64,000 nucleotides of DNA from contig NZ_QGMQ01000001.1 of the NCBI RefSeq assembly GCF_003259155.1, positions 124,001-188,000 of the forward strand, given 5' to 3'. Position 1 is the stretch's first letter; every line of letters starts with the position of its first letter. Made by a program: the position numbers and the translations under genes. Below are positions 35,393 to 44,654 of this stretch, piece by piece. Under the pieces are notes generated by a model. The model made no database searches and was not told where the DNA came from. It was given only the letters and a program-made list of their open reading frames with translations. This DNA comes from Marinimicrobium alkaliphilum. GTDB lineage: Bacteria; Pseudomonadota; Gammaproteobacteria; Pseudomonadales; Cellvibrionaceae.

Positions 35393-35998
35393 ATGCAGCA
35401 GATCAACTTGTATTTGCCGGAATTTCGGCCCCAGCGTCAGCGTTTGAGTTTGTCGCAGCTGGCGGTGGCAGCGCTGGTGTTGGCGCTCGCTCTGGGCGTG
35501 TGGTCCACCTGGAACCACCTGGGCAACAACCGCCTGGTTGAAGCGATCGCTGTTGAGCGAGCCCAAGTGGACCTGTTGCGGGCCGACGTTGCCCGTACCC
35601 AGAATGCCTTGGGCGTGACCGGAGGCCCGGATATCGAGCGTGAGCTGGCGCGCCTGGAAGAGGACATTGCCCAGCGCGAGCGCATTCTCACGGTTATCAC
35701 CCGCCAAAACCTCGGCAACGCCCAGGGCTTCTCTCGTCAGATGAGTGCGCTGGCGCGCCAATCACTGGAGGATGTCCAGGTGCAGCACTTCGCTTTGCGC
35801 CGCGGCGGCGAATACGCCGAGTTGCGCGGGGTGACGCGCCGGGCCGATCAGATCCCCGTGTATGTGCAGCGCTTGCGCACCGAAGACAGTTTCCGCCAGG
35901 TGCGCTTTGGCGTGTTGCAGGTTGAACAGGGTGAGTCACGAGCGGCCATGCCCTTCAGTCTGGCGCCACCGGTCAATGAAGGAGGGCGACGCCGATGA
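35393..35998 (+). CDS. mshI2: MSHA biogenesis protein, PilN-like (MshI2)
   Basis: A 201-residue bitopic inner-membrane protein. The opening MQQINLYLPEFRPQRQRLSL is the PilN motif (INLLP-like) that docks into PilM. It is followed by one membrane helix (about residues 20-41), a coiled coil, and a small periplasmic domain. It sits between MshI (PilM-like) and MshJ (PilO-like), matching PilM-PilN-PilO order. The stop overlaps mshJ (ATGA). Confidence 0.82.
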   Translation: MQQINLYLPEFRPQRQRLSLSQLAVAALVLALALGVWSTWNHLGNNRLVEAIAVERAQVDLLRADVARTQNALGVTGGPDIERELARLEEDIAQRERILTVITRQNLGNAQGFSRQMSALARQSLEDVQVQHFALRRGGEYAELRGVTRRADQIPVYVQRLRTEDSFRQVRFGVLQVEQGESRAAMPFSLAPPVNEGGRRR

Positions 35999-36672
35999 GT
36001 AAGCCCGAGCATCCCCTGCAGGCGCGCTGGCGGCAATTGGCGCAGCGCTTTGATGGCTTTTCCTTGCGCGAGCGGTTGTTGGTGGCAGCGGGTGCGCTTG
36101 CTGTCGTAGTGGCCCTGTGGCTATTGCTGGTTCAGGATCCCGTGGCCGAGCGGCGCGAGGCCCTGCGTGCAGAGCAGGCCGCTGTTGCGCGCGAGCAGCA
36201 GGCGCAACAGTTGCAGCTCGACGCTCTGACCCAGCGTGATGCCGCCGGTGCTCCCAGCAGTCTTCAGCGCCAGCGGGACAATTTGTTGGCGCGTCGCGAC
36301 AATCTGGATGAACGACTGGCAGCACTCTCTCAAGGATTGGTGAGTGCCGAACAACTGCCGAGTTTGCTCGAGGATGTGTTGCTCACCACGGGCCAACTGG
36401 AACTGATTCAGATGCGCACCCTGCCCGTTGAGATGCTCAGCCTGCGCGGTATCAATGGCGATGAGGGAAGCACGGGGGTGTATCAGCACAGTGTCGCGCT
36501 GACCTTGCGTGGCTCTTATTTTGAGGTGCTGGCCTTTTTGCAGGCACTGGAGGACTTGCCCTGGCGCTTCTATTGGGAGCAGCTGGAGTACGCTGTAGAG
36601 ACCTATCCGAAAGCAGAGGTGAAGGTACGGGTTTACACCTTGAGTGCAGAGGAGGGCTTGCTCGGTGTCTAG
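35995..36672 (+). CDS. mshJ: MSHA biogenesis protein MshJ (PilO-like)
   Basis: A 225-residue bitopic protein with a membrane helix (about residues 29-45, LLVAAGALAVVVALWLLL), a Gln/Glu/Ala-rich coiled coil (about residues 55-120), and a periplasmic ferredoxin-like domain containing HSVALTLRGSYFEVLAFLQALEDLPWRF, as in PilO/MshJ. It is expected to pair with the PilN-like protein in the alignment complex. mshK overlaps its end by 8 bases. Confidence 0.86.
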   Translation: MSKPEHPLQARWRQLAQRFDGFSLRERLLVAAGALAVVVALWLLLVQDPVAERREALRAEQAAVAREQQAQQLQLDALTQRDAAGAPSSLQRQRDNLLARRDNLDERLAALSQGLVSAEQLPSLLEDVLLTTGQLELIQMRTLPVEMLSLRGINGDEGSTGVYQHSVALTLRGSYFEVLAFLQALEDLPWRFYWEQLEYAVETYPKAEVKVRVYTLSAEEGLLGV

Positions 36673-36985
36673 AGTGATGATGTTTTTTCTGATTACCGCG
36701 CTTGCGTTGCCTGCATGGGCGGAATCCTTGCGTGACCCGACCCGGCCGCTCGGCGGTGCGCCGGCGAGTTTTGAACAAGTGGACTTGTCACTGCACTCGA
36801 TTCTTGTCAGTGCGCAACGCCGCCAGGCCGTTATCAACGGCCAAATGCTTCAAGAGCGTGATGAAATTTCCGGCTCCGGCGGTGTGCGTATCGTGCGCAT
36901 TGAACGCGGTGCCGTGACGGTGCAGCAGGGTAGCCGCCGCTGGCAGCTGCACCTGCACGAACAACCCGTGCGCCGGACCCATTAA
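36665..36985 (+). CDS. mshK: MSHA biogenesis protein MshK (PilP-like)
   Basis: A 106-residue exported protein with a short signal peptide (MMFFLITALALPAWA core) and the conserved ESLRDPTRPLGG start of the mature chain, then LHSILVSAQRRQAVINGQML and RIVRIERGAVTV, the PilP/MshK beta-domain that contacts the secretin. GTG 36665 is chosen because GGAGGG lies 8 bases upstream. Located directly before the secretin gene. Confidence 0.82.
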   Translation: MSRVMMFFLITALALPAWAESLRDPTRPLGGAPASFEQVDLSLHSILVSAQRRQAVINGQMLQERDEISGSGGVRIVRIERGAVTVQQGSRRWQLHLHEQPVRRTH

Positions 36986-37018
36986 CGAACAATCGAGAAT
37001 GCAATGAGGGCAGATCGA

Positions 37019-38776
37019 ATGCCAGACCTGATAATGCACATGCGACGCCGACTCCCGGCGCTCTCGGCGGCAACACTGGCACTGTTGGTGAATGCTTGCG
37101 CGAGCGTACCCGAGCAAAGCGATGAGCCAACCGCTGCGGAGCTGGTGATGGAGCAGTTGGCCCAGGAGCAGCGTGAACGCGGTCGGCAATTGCCGGACGA
37201 CGTCGCTCAGGCACTGTTGGTACCGCCGCGTGCCGCAGCCAGTCGAGAACAAGAGCGCTTTGATATCAGCGTCAACAATGTGCCAGCTCGCTCCTTTTTT
37301 CTCGGACTGGTCGATGGCACCGACACCAATATCGTGGTGCATCCGGATGTAGCGGGCACCGTGACCCTCGATCTCAAGCGGGTCACCGTGGATGAAGTGC
37401 TGCAAGTGATTCGCGATATTTACGGTTACGAATACCAGCGCTCGGGTAACGGCATTTACACCATCTACCCGCGCGAGTTGCGCACCCAAACCTTCCAGAT
37501 CAATTACCTGGATGTCCAGCGTGTTGGGGTCTCGGATACCAACCTGTCCATCGGTCGGCAGCATACCTCGGGCGGCGGCAACCGCTTTAGCGGCGGAGGC
37601 CAGGGCGGTGGCAGCGGCAGTGAGGGGGCTGATCTGTTGTCGATGCTCGGTGGTGAAAGCCTGGGCGGCGGCTCGGAGATCTCTCCCGGCGCACGGGTAC
37701 AGACCCTGAACCGAACCGATTTCTGGCAGTCACTCAAGCAGACCGTGGGCGCCATCATTGGCGGTGAGTCGGGCGAGCGTATGGTCATGGTCACGCCCCA
37801 GGCGGGCATGCTGGTGGTCAAGGCCATGCCCCATGAGCTGAACGCGGTGCGCGACTTTCTGGAGCGCTCGGAGCTGAGTGTCAAACGCCAGGTGATACTG
37901 GAAGCGAAAATCGTCGAGGTGCGTCTGAGTGATGGCTACGAGGCGGGCATCAACTGGGGCGCCATTAGTGGCGAGCTGGCGCAGACCTATCAGCGCGGCC
38001 GCACTACGGGCACCAACGAGAATTTTCAAACGTCCCAGAATATACCCGGCGGCGCTGCCTCCGGGGCTCTGACCTTTAGCGATACTGTGACCACCGGCAG
38101 CGAAAACATGTTCTCGGCGATATTGCAGGTGGGGGATATCACCGATCTGTTGTCCCTGCTCGAAAGTCAGGGCCATGTGCAGGTCTTGTCGAGCCCGCGT
38201 GTGTCTACGGTCAATAACCAGAAAGCCCTGATTCGGGTCGGCTCGGACGAATACTTTATTACCGGCATTACCAGCAACACCACCGCCAACGTCGCCTCGG
38301 TCACCTCGGCGCCCAATATTGAGCTGTCGTCTTTCTTCAGTGGCATCGCCCTGGATGTGACCCCGCAGATTGGCAGCGACGGTGATGTCATTCTGCATAT
38401 TCATCCGGTGGTGAGTGAAGTTACCGACCAGTTAAAGGTTTTCACCATTGGCGACGAACAGTTCTCGTTGCCGCTCGCCCAGCGCGGCGTGCGCGAATCC
38501 GACAGCATCGTACGCGCGCGCAGTGGCCAGGTAGTGATTCTCGGCGGTCTGATGCAGGAGAATGCCAGAACAACCGAAGAGAAAGTCCCCGTTTTGGGGG
38601 ATATCCCGGTGGTGCGTGGCCTGTTCCGACGCAACGTGCAGAGTACCGAAAAAACGGAGTTGGTCATCATGCTGCGTCCGGTCGTCGTGGATGAGGATAC
38701 CTGGCAGGAAGAGCTGGATCGTGGTCGCCAGCGCATGCGTGAGATGGGCGAAGCCCAGCGCAATCGCAACTTTTAA
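37019..38776 (+). CDS. mshL: MSHA secretin MshL
   Basis: The 585-residue outer-membrane secretin through which the pilus exits. It has a signal peptide with a loose lipobox ending LLVNAC, an N-terminal secretin/TonB-type domain (FDISVNNVPARSFFLGLVDGTDTNIVVHPDV), a Gly/Ser-rich linker, an N1-type domain and the C-terminal secretin gate (VQVLSSPRVSTVNNQKALIRVG, VILGGLMQENARTTEEKVPVLGDIP). ATG 37019 is preferred since GAGGG sits 8 bases upstream; ATG 37004 would add five residues. Confidence 0.93.
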   Translation: MPDLIMHMRRRLPALSAATLALLVNACASVPEQSDEPTAAELVMEQLAQEQRERGRQLPDDVAQALLVPPRAAASREQERFDISVNNVPARSFFLGLVDGTDTNIVVHPDVAGTVTLDLKRVTVDEVLQVIRDIYGYEYQRSGNGIYTIYPRELRTQTFQINYLDVQRVGVSDTNLSIGRQHTSGGGNRFSGGGQGGGSGSEGADLLSMLGGESLGGGSEISPGARVQTLNRTDFWQSLKQTVGAIIGGESGERMVMVTPQAGMLVVKAMPHELNAVRDFLERSELSVKRQVILEAKIVEVRLSDGYEAGINWGAISGELAQTYQRGRTTGTNENFQTSQNIPGGAASGALTFSDTVTTGSENMFSAILQVGDITDLLSLLESQGHVQVLSSPRVSTVNNQKALIRVGSDEYFITGITSNTTANVASVTSAPNIELSSFFSGIALDVTPQIGSDGDVILHIHPVVSEVTDQLKVFTIGDEQFSLPLAQRGVRESDSIVRARSGQVVILGGLMQENARTTEEKVPVLGDIPVVRGLFRRNVQSTEKTELVIMLRPVVVDEDTWQEELDRGRQRMREMGEAQRNRNF

Positions 38777-38791
38777 TCGCTCGGGACATTT

Positions 38792-39709
38792 ATGTATCTG
38801 ACGCATTTTGGCCTAAAAGAACTGCCGTTCTCGCTCACGCCGGACACCCAGTTCTTTTTCGACAACCAGAGCCACCGGGAGGTGTTCAACACCCTGGTGC
38901 TGGCGCTGCGTCATACTGAAGGTTTTATCAAAATTGTGGGCGAGGTCGGCACCGGCAAGACGCTCTTGTGTCGTAAGTTACTGGCGAGTTTGGGGGAGGG
39001 CTTTATCAGTGCCTATATTCCCAACCCTTACCTGACGCCAGAAGAGTTGAAGGGTTTGCTCGCCAAAGAGGTCGGTGTCAACTATCAATCGGGTATGCCG
39101 GCCTACGAGCTGCTCGATCAGATTTACCAGCGCTTACTGGAGTTGGCGCGGGATAAAAAGCAGGTGGTACTGGTGGTGGACGAGGCCCAGGCGATGCCCC
39201 GGGAAACACTTGAAGCCCTGCGCCTCCTGACAAATCTGGAAACGGAAAAGCGCAAACTGCTCCAGGTGGTGCTGATCGGGCAACCGGAGTTGGACGAGCT
39301 TCTGGCGCGCCCGGATCTGCGTCAGCTCAAACAGCGCATCGTATTCAGTGAATACCTGCGTGAGATCACCCGCAAAAACCTGCCGGCTTACGTCAATTAC
39401 CGGCTGGCATCGGCGGGTTACGCCGGGGCGCCCCTGTTCAGTGGCGGGGCGATCGCATTGTTATATAACGCCAGTGGTGGCGTGCCGCGATTGATCAATA
39501 TCCTCGCCCACAAGGCGCTGCTCGCGGCCTATGGCGACGGTGCCCGGCGGGTGCAGCGCAAGCATCTGGCGCGCGCGGTACTCGATACCTCCGAGAGTCG
39601 CCGCCGGGGCCGCTGGCAGGCGTTGCGCGGTTACTGGTTGTGGCCGTTATTGGGCGGAACTGGCGCACTGCTCGCTGTAGGGCTGCCGCGCTGGCTGGGG
39701 GTGTGGTAA
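38792..39709 (+). CDS. mshM: MSHA biogenesis ATPase MshM (ExeA-like)
   Basis: A 305-residue AAA ATPase of the ExeA/GspA type: FGLKELPFSLTPDTQFFF start, Walker A GEVGTGKT, Walker B VVLVVDEAQ, and sensor region LKQRIVFSEYL. A C-terminal membrane segment (YWLWPLLGGTGALLAVGLP) anchors it. ExeA relatives help the secretin cross peptidoglycan, although here no long periplasmic peptidoglycan-binding domain follows the helix. Confidence 0.9.
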   Translation: MYLTHFGLKELPFSLTPDTQFFFDNQSHREVFNTLVLALRHTEGFIKIVGEVGTGKTLLCRKLLASLGEGFISAYIPNPYLTPEELKGLLAKEVGVNYQSGMPAYELLDQIYQRLLELARDKKQVVLVVDEAQAMPRETLEALRLLTNLETEKRKLLQVVLIGQPELDELLARPDLRQLKQRIVFSEYLREITRKNLPAYVNYRLASAGYAGAPLFSGGAIALLYNASGGVPRLINILAHKALLAAYGDGARRVQRKHLARAVLDTSESRRRGRWQALRGYWLWPLLGGTGALLAVGLPRWLGVW

Positions 39710-39722
39710 TGGGGCGCCGAAC

Positions 39723-40673
39723 ATGAGTCTGGTCAATGATCTGCTGCGCGACCTTGACGCGCAACAGCGCCGGCCGGAGCACGGTGGCGATGCGTTGCCG
39801 GGCCCCGGGACGCTGGTAAAACCGGCTCGGCCCGCTTGGGTGCCAGCTGTTGTGACCGCGACGGTGATACTGGTGGTAGGGGCGATTACCTTTGCCTTCT
39901 GGCCTGCCGCCGAAGAGCGGGGCGACACAGCACCGACGCCCGCGACGGTCGATCCGGCAGGGCCTGTCAATGAGGTTGAGCTGGCGCAGATGCAAGCGCG
40001 GTTAGCCGAGATTGAGGCCCAGGTAGCCCAGGCTTTCGAGGTGAATTTCCATACCGAGGCGCTGGCGGCGACCATCGAATCCGACGCATTGCAGCGGGTG
40101 ACCGAGCAGGTGGCCGACCTGTTGCCCGAGACGGAAGAACCTGAAAACGCCGTTGCCGAACCGGTGCAGGAAGTGCCCCCAGTCGCTCAGCAGCCCGAGC
40201 CCGCGCCGGAGCCTGAACAGGCAACTGCGCCAGAATCGGTGTCGATTGCACCGACGCGCGAGACCCGGGATCGCCAGCAAGCCCGGGCCGTGTACGATCA
40301 GGCGCAAACCCTGGTGGAAACGGGGCGAGCGCCTCAGGCACTGGAACTGCTCGAAGCCCACTTGGCAACGGCCGAGGGCGATGAGGCCTACCGGGCGCTT
40401 ACCGCCGGGTTACAGTTTCAGCAAGGGGACTATGCGGCGGCGGCCAATCAGTACCGCCGATTGCTTTCGGATTTTGGCGAGGAGCCAGTGTACTGGCTGG
40501 GTCTTGCCCTGGCGTTGGATCAACAGGATCAGCAGGCCAGCGCGCTCGAAGCCTATCGTCGCGCCCGGGCGGGCGAACAGCGACCGTCAGTGGTCGCCTA
40601 TATTGAACAGCAGATTGTGGCCTTGACGCGCGCGCGCGCCGTCGATGCCCCGACAAACCCAGGTGGCGAATAA
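39723..40673 (+). CDS. mshN: MSHA biogenesis protein MshN (TPR protein)
   Basis: A 316-residue bitopic protein. The N-terminus MSLVNDLLRDLDAQQRRPE is the MshN/GspB-type signature, followed by a membrane helix (about residues 40-60), a Pro/Glu/Ala-rich low-complexity linker, and C-terminal TPR-like helices (ARAVYDQAQTLVETGRAPQALELLEAHL is one repeat, in pieces). It probably cooperates with MshM. It lies 13 bases after mshM and 3 before mshE. Confidence 0.87.
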   Translation: MSLVNDLLRDLDAQQRRPEHGGDALPGPGTLVKPARPAWVPAVVTATVILVVGAITFAFWPAAEERGDTAPTPATVDPAGPVNEVELAQMQARLAEIEAQVAQAFEVNFHTEALAATIESDALQRVTEQVADLLPETEEPENAVAEPVQEVPPVAQQPEPAPEPEQATAPESVSIAPTRETRDRQQARAVYDQAQTLVETGRAPQALELLEAHLATAEGDEAYRALTAGLQFQQGDYAAAANQYRRLLSDFGEEPVYWLGLALALDQQDQQASALEAYRRARAGEQRPSVVAYIEQQIVALTRARAVDAPTNPGGE

Positions 40674-40676
40674 ATC

Positions 40677-42419
40677 ATGAGTTCAGCGTCGACCCGCAAA
40701 ATTCGCATTGGTGACCTGCTCGTCGAGAAGGGTCTGATCAGCGACGCGCAGTTGCAGCAGGCCTTGGCCGAGCAGCGCCAGAGCGGACGCAAGTTGGGTA
40801 ATACCCTGGTCACCCTTGGCTACGTGAGCGAGGAGCAATTGCTCGGCCTGTTGTCGGATCAGTTGCAGATTCCGTTTGTGGACCTCAAACAATTCCGTTT
40901 TGACGCGCCTACCGTGCAGCGTCTACCGGAAACGCTCGCCCGTCGTCACCGGGTCATTCTGTTGCGTGAAGATGACGATGGTGTGCTTTTGGGGATGGCC
41001 GATCCCACGGATCTCTTTTCCCAGGATGAAATCCACCGTCAGCTGAACCGGACCATCAAGCCGGCGGTGGTGCGCGAGTCCGAACTGCTCGACATTATTG
41101 ATATTGCCTATAGCCGTGCCAGCGAAATCGCGTCTTTGGCTGAAGAGCTGGATGAAGAACTGGAAGGCTCGGCAGTCGATCTCACGGACTTTATTGCCGA
41201 CACCACCGACACCGACGCACCGGTGATGCGGCTGCTGCAGAAAATTTTTGAAGAAGCCATCAATGCCAAAGCCTCGGATATCCACATCGAGCCGGACGAA
41301 ACCGTGTTGCGTATCCGCAACCGTATCGATGGGGTACTGCTCGAGCAGGTGATGAACGAAAAGCGCATCGCCGGAGCCCTGGTGGTGCGTCTTAAACTGA
41401 TGTCCGGGTTGGATATTTCGGAAAAGCGCATGCCTCAGGATGGACGCTTTAATCTGAAAGTACGCGGTCGCAATATCGATGTGCGGATGTCCACCATGCC
41501 GGTGCAGTTTGGTGAGTCGGTGGTGATGCGGCTGCTCGATCACACGGACGGCGTGCTGCCGCTCGACAAAGTCGGGATGCCGCCCAATCTTATCAAGCGC
41601 TTCCGCCGGGATATCAAACGCCCCCACGGTCTGATTCTGGTCACCGGGCCGACCGGTAGTGGTAAAACCACCACCCTTTACGGGGCCTTGTCCGAACTGA
41701 ACCAGCCGGACAAAAAAATCATTACGGTTGAGGATCCGGTTGAGTACCGCTTGCCGCGGATCAGTCAGGTTCAGGTGCACGACCGTATTGGCCTGACCTT
41801 TGGCAGCGTGCTGCGCGCGGCTCTGCGTCAGGACCCGGACGTGGTGCTGGTGGGTGAGATCCGCGATGCCGAGTCCGCCGAGATCGCTCTGCGTGCGGCC
41901 ATGACCGGTCACTTGGTGCTTTCGACGTTGCACACCAACGATGCCGTGACCTCCGGTCTGCGTTTGATCGATATGGGTGTCGACGCCTACCTGGTGGCCA
42001 CTGCACTGAAAACCATTGTGGCCCAGCGCCTGATCCGGAAAGTCTGTGACAGTTGCGTGCAGGATCATCAGCCGACGCCGGGCGAACTGCAATTGCTCAA
42101 AGGCCTGGCGCCCGGGCGCGAGCTCGACGGGATTGTCTTCAAGCAGGGGGCGGGTTGCCCGCGCTGTCACAATACCGGCTATCGGGGCCGGGTGGGTGTG
42201 TTTGAAATGCTTGATGTCAATTACGCCATGGCCGAAGCGCTGCGCGAGAACAATATCGCCAAGTTTACCCGGGCCGCGCTCAAGAGTCCGGATTTCCACC
42301 CCTTGGGGGTTAGCGCCCTGGATCTGGCGCTGGAGGGGACCACCAGCCTGGAAGAGGTGGCCCGGATTGCTGCCCAGGTAGAAGACGAAACCCTGGTGCT
42401 GGAAGGGGAGGAGCTCTGA
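40677..42419 (+). CDS. mshE: MSHA assembly ATPase MshE (GspE/PilB family)
   Basis: Cytoplasmic ATPase powering pilus extension. Two MshEN motifs occupy the N-terminus: RIGDLLVEKGLISDAQLQQA from residue 10 and KLGNTLVTLGYVSEEQLLGL from residue 39, the arrangement that binds c-di-GMP in Vibrio cholerae MshE. The catalytic part has Walker A GPTGSGKTT, an Asp box, Walker B VVLVGEIRD, a His box and the zinc tetracysteine CDSC/CPRC. Length is 580 residues. The predicted outcome is c-di-GMP-stimulated pilus extension. Confidence 0.95.
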   Translation: MSSASTRKIRIGDLLVEKGLISDAQLQQALAEQRQSGRKLGNTLVTLGYVSEEQLLGLLSDQLQIPFVDLKQFRFDAPTVQRLPETLARRHRVILLREDDDGVLLGMADPTDLFSQDEIHRQLNRTIKPAVVRESELLDIIDIAYSRASEIASLAEELDEELEGSAVDLTDFIADTTDTDAPVMRLLQKIFEEAINAKASDIHIEPDETVLRIRNRIDGVLLEQVMNEKRIAGALVVRLKLMSGLDISEKRMPQDGRFNLKVRGRNIDVRMSTMPVQFGESVVMRLLDHTDGVLPLDKVGMPPNLIKRFRRDIKRPHGLILVTGPTGSGKTTTLYGALSELNQPDKKIITVEDPVEYRLPRISQVQVHDRIGLTFGSVLRAALRQDPDVVLVGEIRDAESAEIALRAAMTGHLVLSTLHTNDAVTSGLRLIDMGVDAYLVATALKTIVAQRLIRKVCDSCVQDHQPTPGELQLLKGLAPGRELDGIVFKQGAGCPRCHNTGYRGRVGVFEMLDVNYAMAEALRENNIAKFTRAALKSPDFHPLGVSALDLALEGTTSLEEVARIAAQVEDETLVLEGEEL

Positions 42420-42420
42420 C

Positions 42421-43641
42421 ATGACGGTGTATCACTACCAGGGCCGCAATGCCCAGGGGCAAGCCGTGACCGGGCAGCTGGAGGCGCAAAGCGCCGAGGC
42501 TGCCGCCGGCGAGTTGAGTGCGCGCGGATTGATCCCGCTCGCGCTGAGTGAGCGCCGCCCACAGCAAAGCCTGGAAGAGCGCTGGCAGCGTTGGCGCAAT
42601 AGCGGTCGGGTCAGTACCACCGATCTGATTCTGTTCTGTCGGCAGATGTACACCATCACCCGTGCCGGTGTTCCGCTGATCCGGGGTATTCGGGGCATGG
42701 CCGCGACCCTTAAACAGGTGACCTTTAAGGAGGCACTTGAAGATGTGGTCGAACGTCTGGAGACCGGTCAGGAACTGTCTGCAGCCATGCGTCACCACCC
42801 GCGTATTTTCGACAATCTGTTTGTGAGCATTGTCAGCGTGGGGGAAAACAGTGGCCGGCTGGAAGATGCTTTCAATCAGCTGAGTGAGTACCTGGAGCGG
42901 GATATGGAGACCCGCCAGCGGATCAAGGCGGCGCTGCGCTACCCGAGTTTTGTACTTCTGGCCATGGCCATCGCCATCGCCGTGGTCAATGTTTGGGTAA
43001 TACCGGCCTTTGCTGGAATGTTTGCCCAGTTTGGCGCGGATCTGCCGTTGCCGACACGCATTCTGTTGGCGGTGTCGGGCTTTTTCGTCAATTTCTGGCA
43101 CGTTGTTCTGGTGCTTGTTGCCGGGGTTGCGGTGGCTTGGCGGCAATACCTGAAGACCGAGGCTGGGGCCCTCTACTGGGGACGAAAGAGACTGGGGCTT
43201 CCGATCGTAGGCGACATTATTGAGCGTGCGTCCATGGCGCGGTACGCACGTTCCTTCTCGCTGATGATGCGCTCAGGACTGCCGTTGATCAGTACTCTGG
43301 AACTGTGTGCCCGGGCGATCGACAACGCCTGGCTGGCACAAAAAATTCGTGGCATTCGCGCAGCCACCGAGCGCGGGGAAAGCCTGTATCGCACCCACAG
43401 CAACAGCGGCATGTTTACCCCGTTGGTGCTGCAGATGATTGCCGTGGGTGAAGAGAGCGGCCAGGTGGATGAGCTGATGGCGGAAGTGGCCGGTTTCTAC
43501 GAGCGGGAAGTGGACTACGACATCAAACGCCTGAGTGACCGGATCGAGCCGGTAATCATCATTATTCTGGCAGGCTTTGTATTGGTGATGGCCCTGGGCA
43601 TTTTCCTGCCCATGTGGGACATGTACAGCATTCAGCAATGA
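42421..43641 (+). CDS. mshG: MSHA inner-membrane platform protein MshG (GspF/PilC family)
   Basis: The 406-residue polytopic platform protein that couples MshE to pilin insertion. It has two repeated GspF domains, each with the pattern LILFCRQMYTITRAGVPLIRGIRG and ARYARSFSLMMRSGLPLISTLE, and three membrane helices (about residues 170-195, 218-240 and the C-terminal PVIIIILAGFVLVMALGIFLPM). Begins 1 base after mshE; its stop overlaps mshF (ATGA). Confidence 0.94.
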   Translation: MTVYHYQGRNAQGQAVTGQLEAQSAEAAAGELSARGLIPLALSERRPQQSLEERWQRWRNSGRVSTTDLILFCRQMYTITRAGVPLIRGIRGMAATLKQVTFKEALEDVVERLETGQELSAAMRHHPRIFDNLFVSIVSVGENSGRLEDAFNQLSEYLERDMETRQRIKAALRYPSFVLLAMAIAIAVVNVWVIPAFAGMFAQFGADLPLPTRILLAVSGFFVNFWHVVLVLVAGVAVAWRQYLKTEAGALYWGRKRLGLPIVGDIIERASMARYARSFSLMMRSGLPLISTLELCARAIDNAWLAQKIRGIRAATERGESLYRTHSNSGMFTPLVLQMIAVGEESGQVDELMAEVAGFYEREVDYDIKRLSDRIEPVIIIILAGFVLVMALGIFLPMWDMYSIQQ

Positions 43642-44189
43642 TGCGGCGCCAGGGCGGAATGACATTGCTGGAGTTGCTGCTGTCGCTGGCAATCATCCTG
43701 ACTCTGATCGGGGTGTTTGTGTACAAGGCGGCGGATTTTACCCGGGATATCCGCCACCACAGCGTGGATATTGCGGCCAACAGTTTTTCCGTGGGTGTCA
43801 GCGGGGTGCGTTACCGCTGGTATCTGGCGCCGGAGCAGGTCCAGCGTGAAGGTGTCGAGGTTCAGGCACCGCTGTCTCTGGACGATGAAGGCGAGCCGGT
43901 GAGTCGGGCGCGGATCTACGTCAACGACAGCGGTTGGCCTGTCGCCGCGCAGAGTGTGGACCGGGTGAGTGGCAACACCTTGAGTGACCGCCACTGCCAA
44001 CAATTGTGGGGAGGCTTGTTGGTGCAGGATCGATTACGGAACCTGAGCGACGCGACGTCGGCGCCCAGCTTCCAACCCAGCTGGCAGGGCGACCATTGCC
44101 GCTACCAGCTGGCGACGAGTGAGGGGCACTACTTTCGCTATTCTCCCGCGACCGGGGAGATTGCGGTGGTAACCCCACGCAAACCTTGA
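43638..44189 (+). CDS. mshF: MSHA pilin-like protein MshF
   Basis: A 183-residue pseudopilin. A short basic leader (MMRRQGG) precedes MTLLELLLSLAIILTLIGVF, the type IV pilin N-terminal helix with Glu5, so prepilin peptidase should cut after the glycine. The rest is a soluble domain with two cysteines (RHCQQLW and DHCRYQL). The position after mshG identifies it as MshF. Start ATG 43638 overlaps the mshG stop. Confidence 0.82.
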   Translation: MMRRQGGMTLLELLLSLAIILTLIGVFVYKAADFTRDIRHHSVDIAANSFSVGVSGVRYRWYLAPEQVQREGVEVQAPLSLDDEGEPVSRARIYVNDSGWPVAAQSVDRVSGNTLSDRHCQQLWGGLLVQDRLRNLSDATSAPSFQPSWQGDHCRYQLATSEGHYFRYSPATGEIAVVTPRKP

Positions 44190-44232
44190 TGTATCTATTG
44201 TTCAATAACCAAGTGACTAAGGAGTCATGACT

Positions 44233-44628
44233 ATGAAAAAGCAAGCAGGTTTTACTCTGATCGAGCTGATTGCAGTGATTGTAATTTTGGGGATTATTGC
44301 GGCGGTGGCTGTGCCGCGGTTTGTGGATTTGTCGAATGCTGCTGAGCAGGCGTCTGTTAGGGCTACGGCTGCCTCGATAACCAGTGGTAGCTCCCTAAAC
44401 TATGCTAACGAAGTTGCCCGTAATGCAGGGCTGGACGTTACCCAGCCTGTGATCGGTATTTCCAACTGCAATGAAGCATTGAACCTTGTCCAGGGAGGTG
44501 GGTTGCCTGATGGTTATAGCCTTGAGGATGAAGCGATTACTGCTGGGAGTTTTGCAGAGTGTGATATTGTCAGTGGCGGCGACACAGTTGCGATGGCTAC
44601 GGTTTATGGGGCGACTGCAGCTCCCTAA
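44233..44628 (+). CDS. mshA: Major MSHA-type pilin
   Basis: A 131-residue prepilin with leader MKKQAG, cleaved before Phe, then FTLIELIAVIVILGIIAAVA with Glu5 and the PRFVDLSNAAEQA continuation typical of MshA. Two cysteines in the C-terminal half (SNCNEAL, AECDIV) should form the D-region disulphide. ATG 44233 is preferred, with GGAG 8 bases upstream. The gene is visibly more AT-rich than its neighbours. It stands in the mshB/mshA position; only one pilin is present between mshF and mshC. Confidence 0.88.
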   Translation: MKKQAGFTLIELIAVIVILGIIAAVAVPRFVDLSNAAEQASVRATAASITSGSSLNYANEVARNAGLDVTQPVIGISNCNEALNLVQGGGLPDGYSLEDEAITAGSFAECDIVSGGDTVAMATVYGATAAP

Positions 44629-44654
44629 GCTATCAGTGACTCAGGATTGAAGTG

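Noticed and set aside
40923-42422. 499-codon open frame on the minus strand
   Set aside because: It is fully antisense to mshE, whose motifs are all intact; the frame reflects high-G+C codon bias, not a gene.
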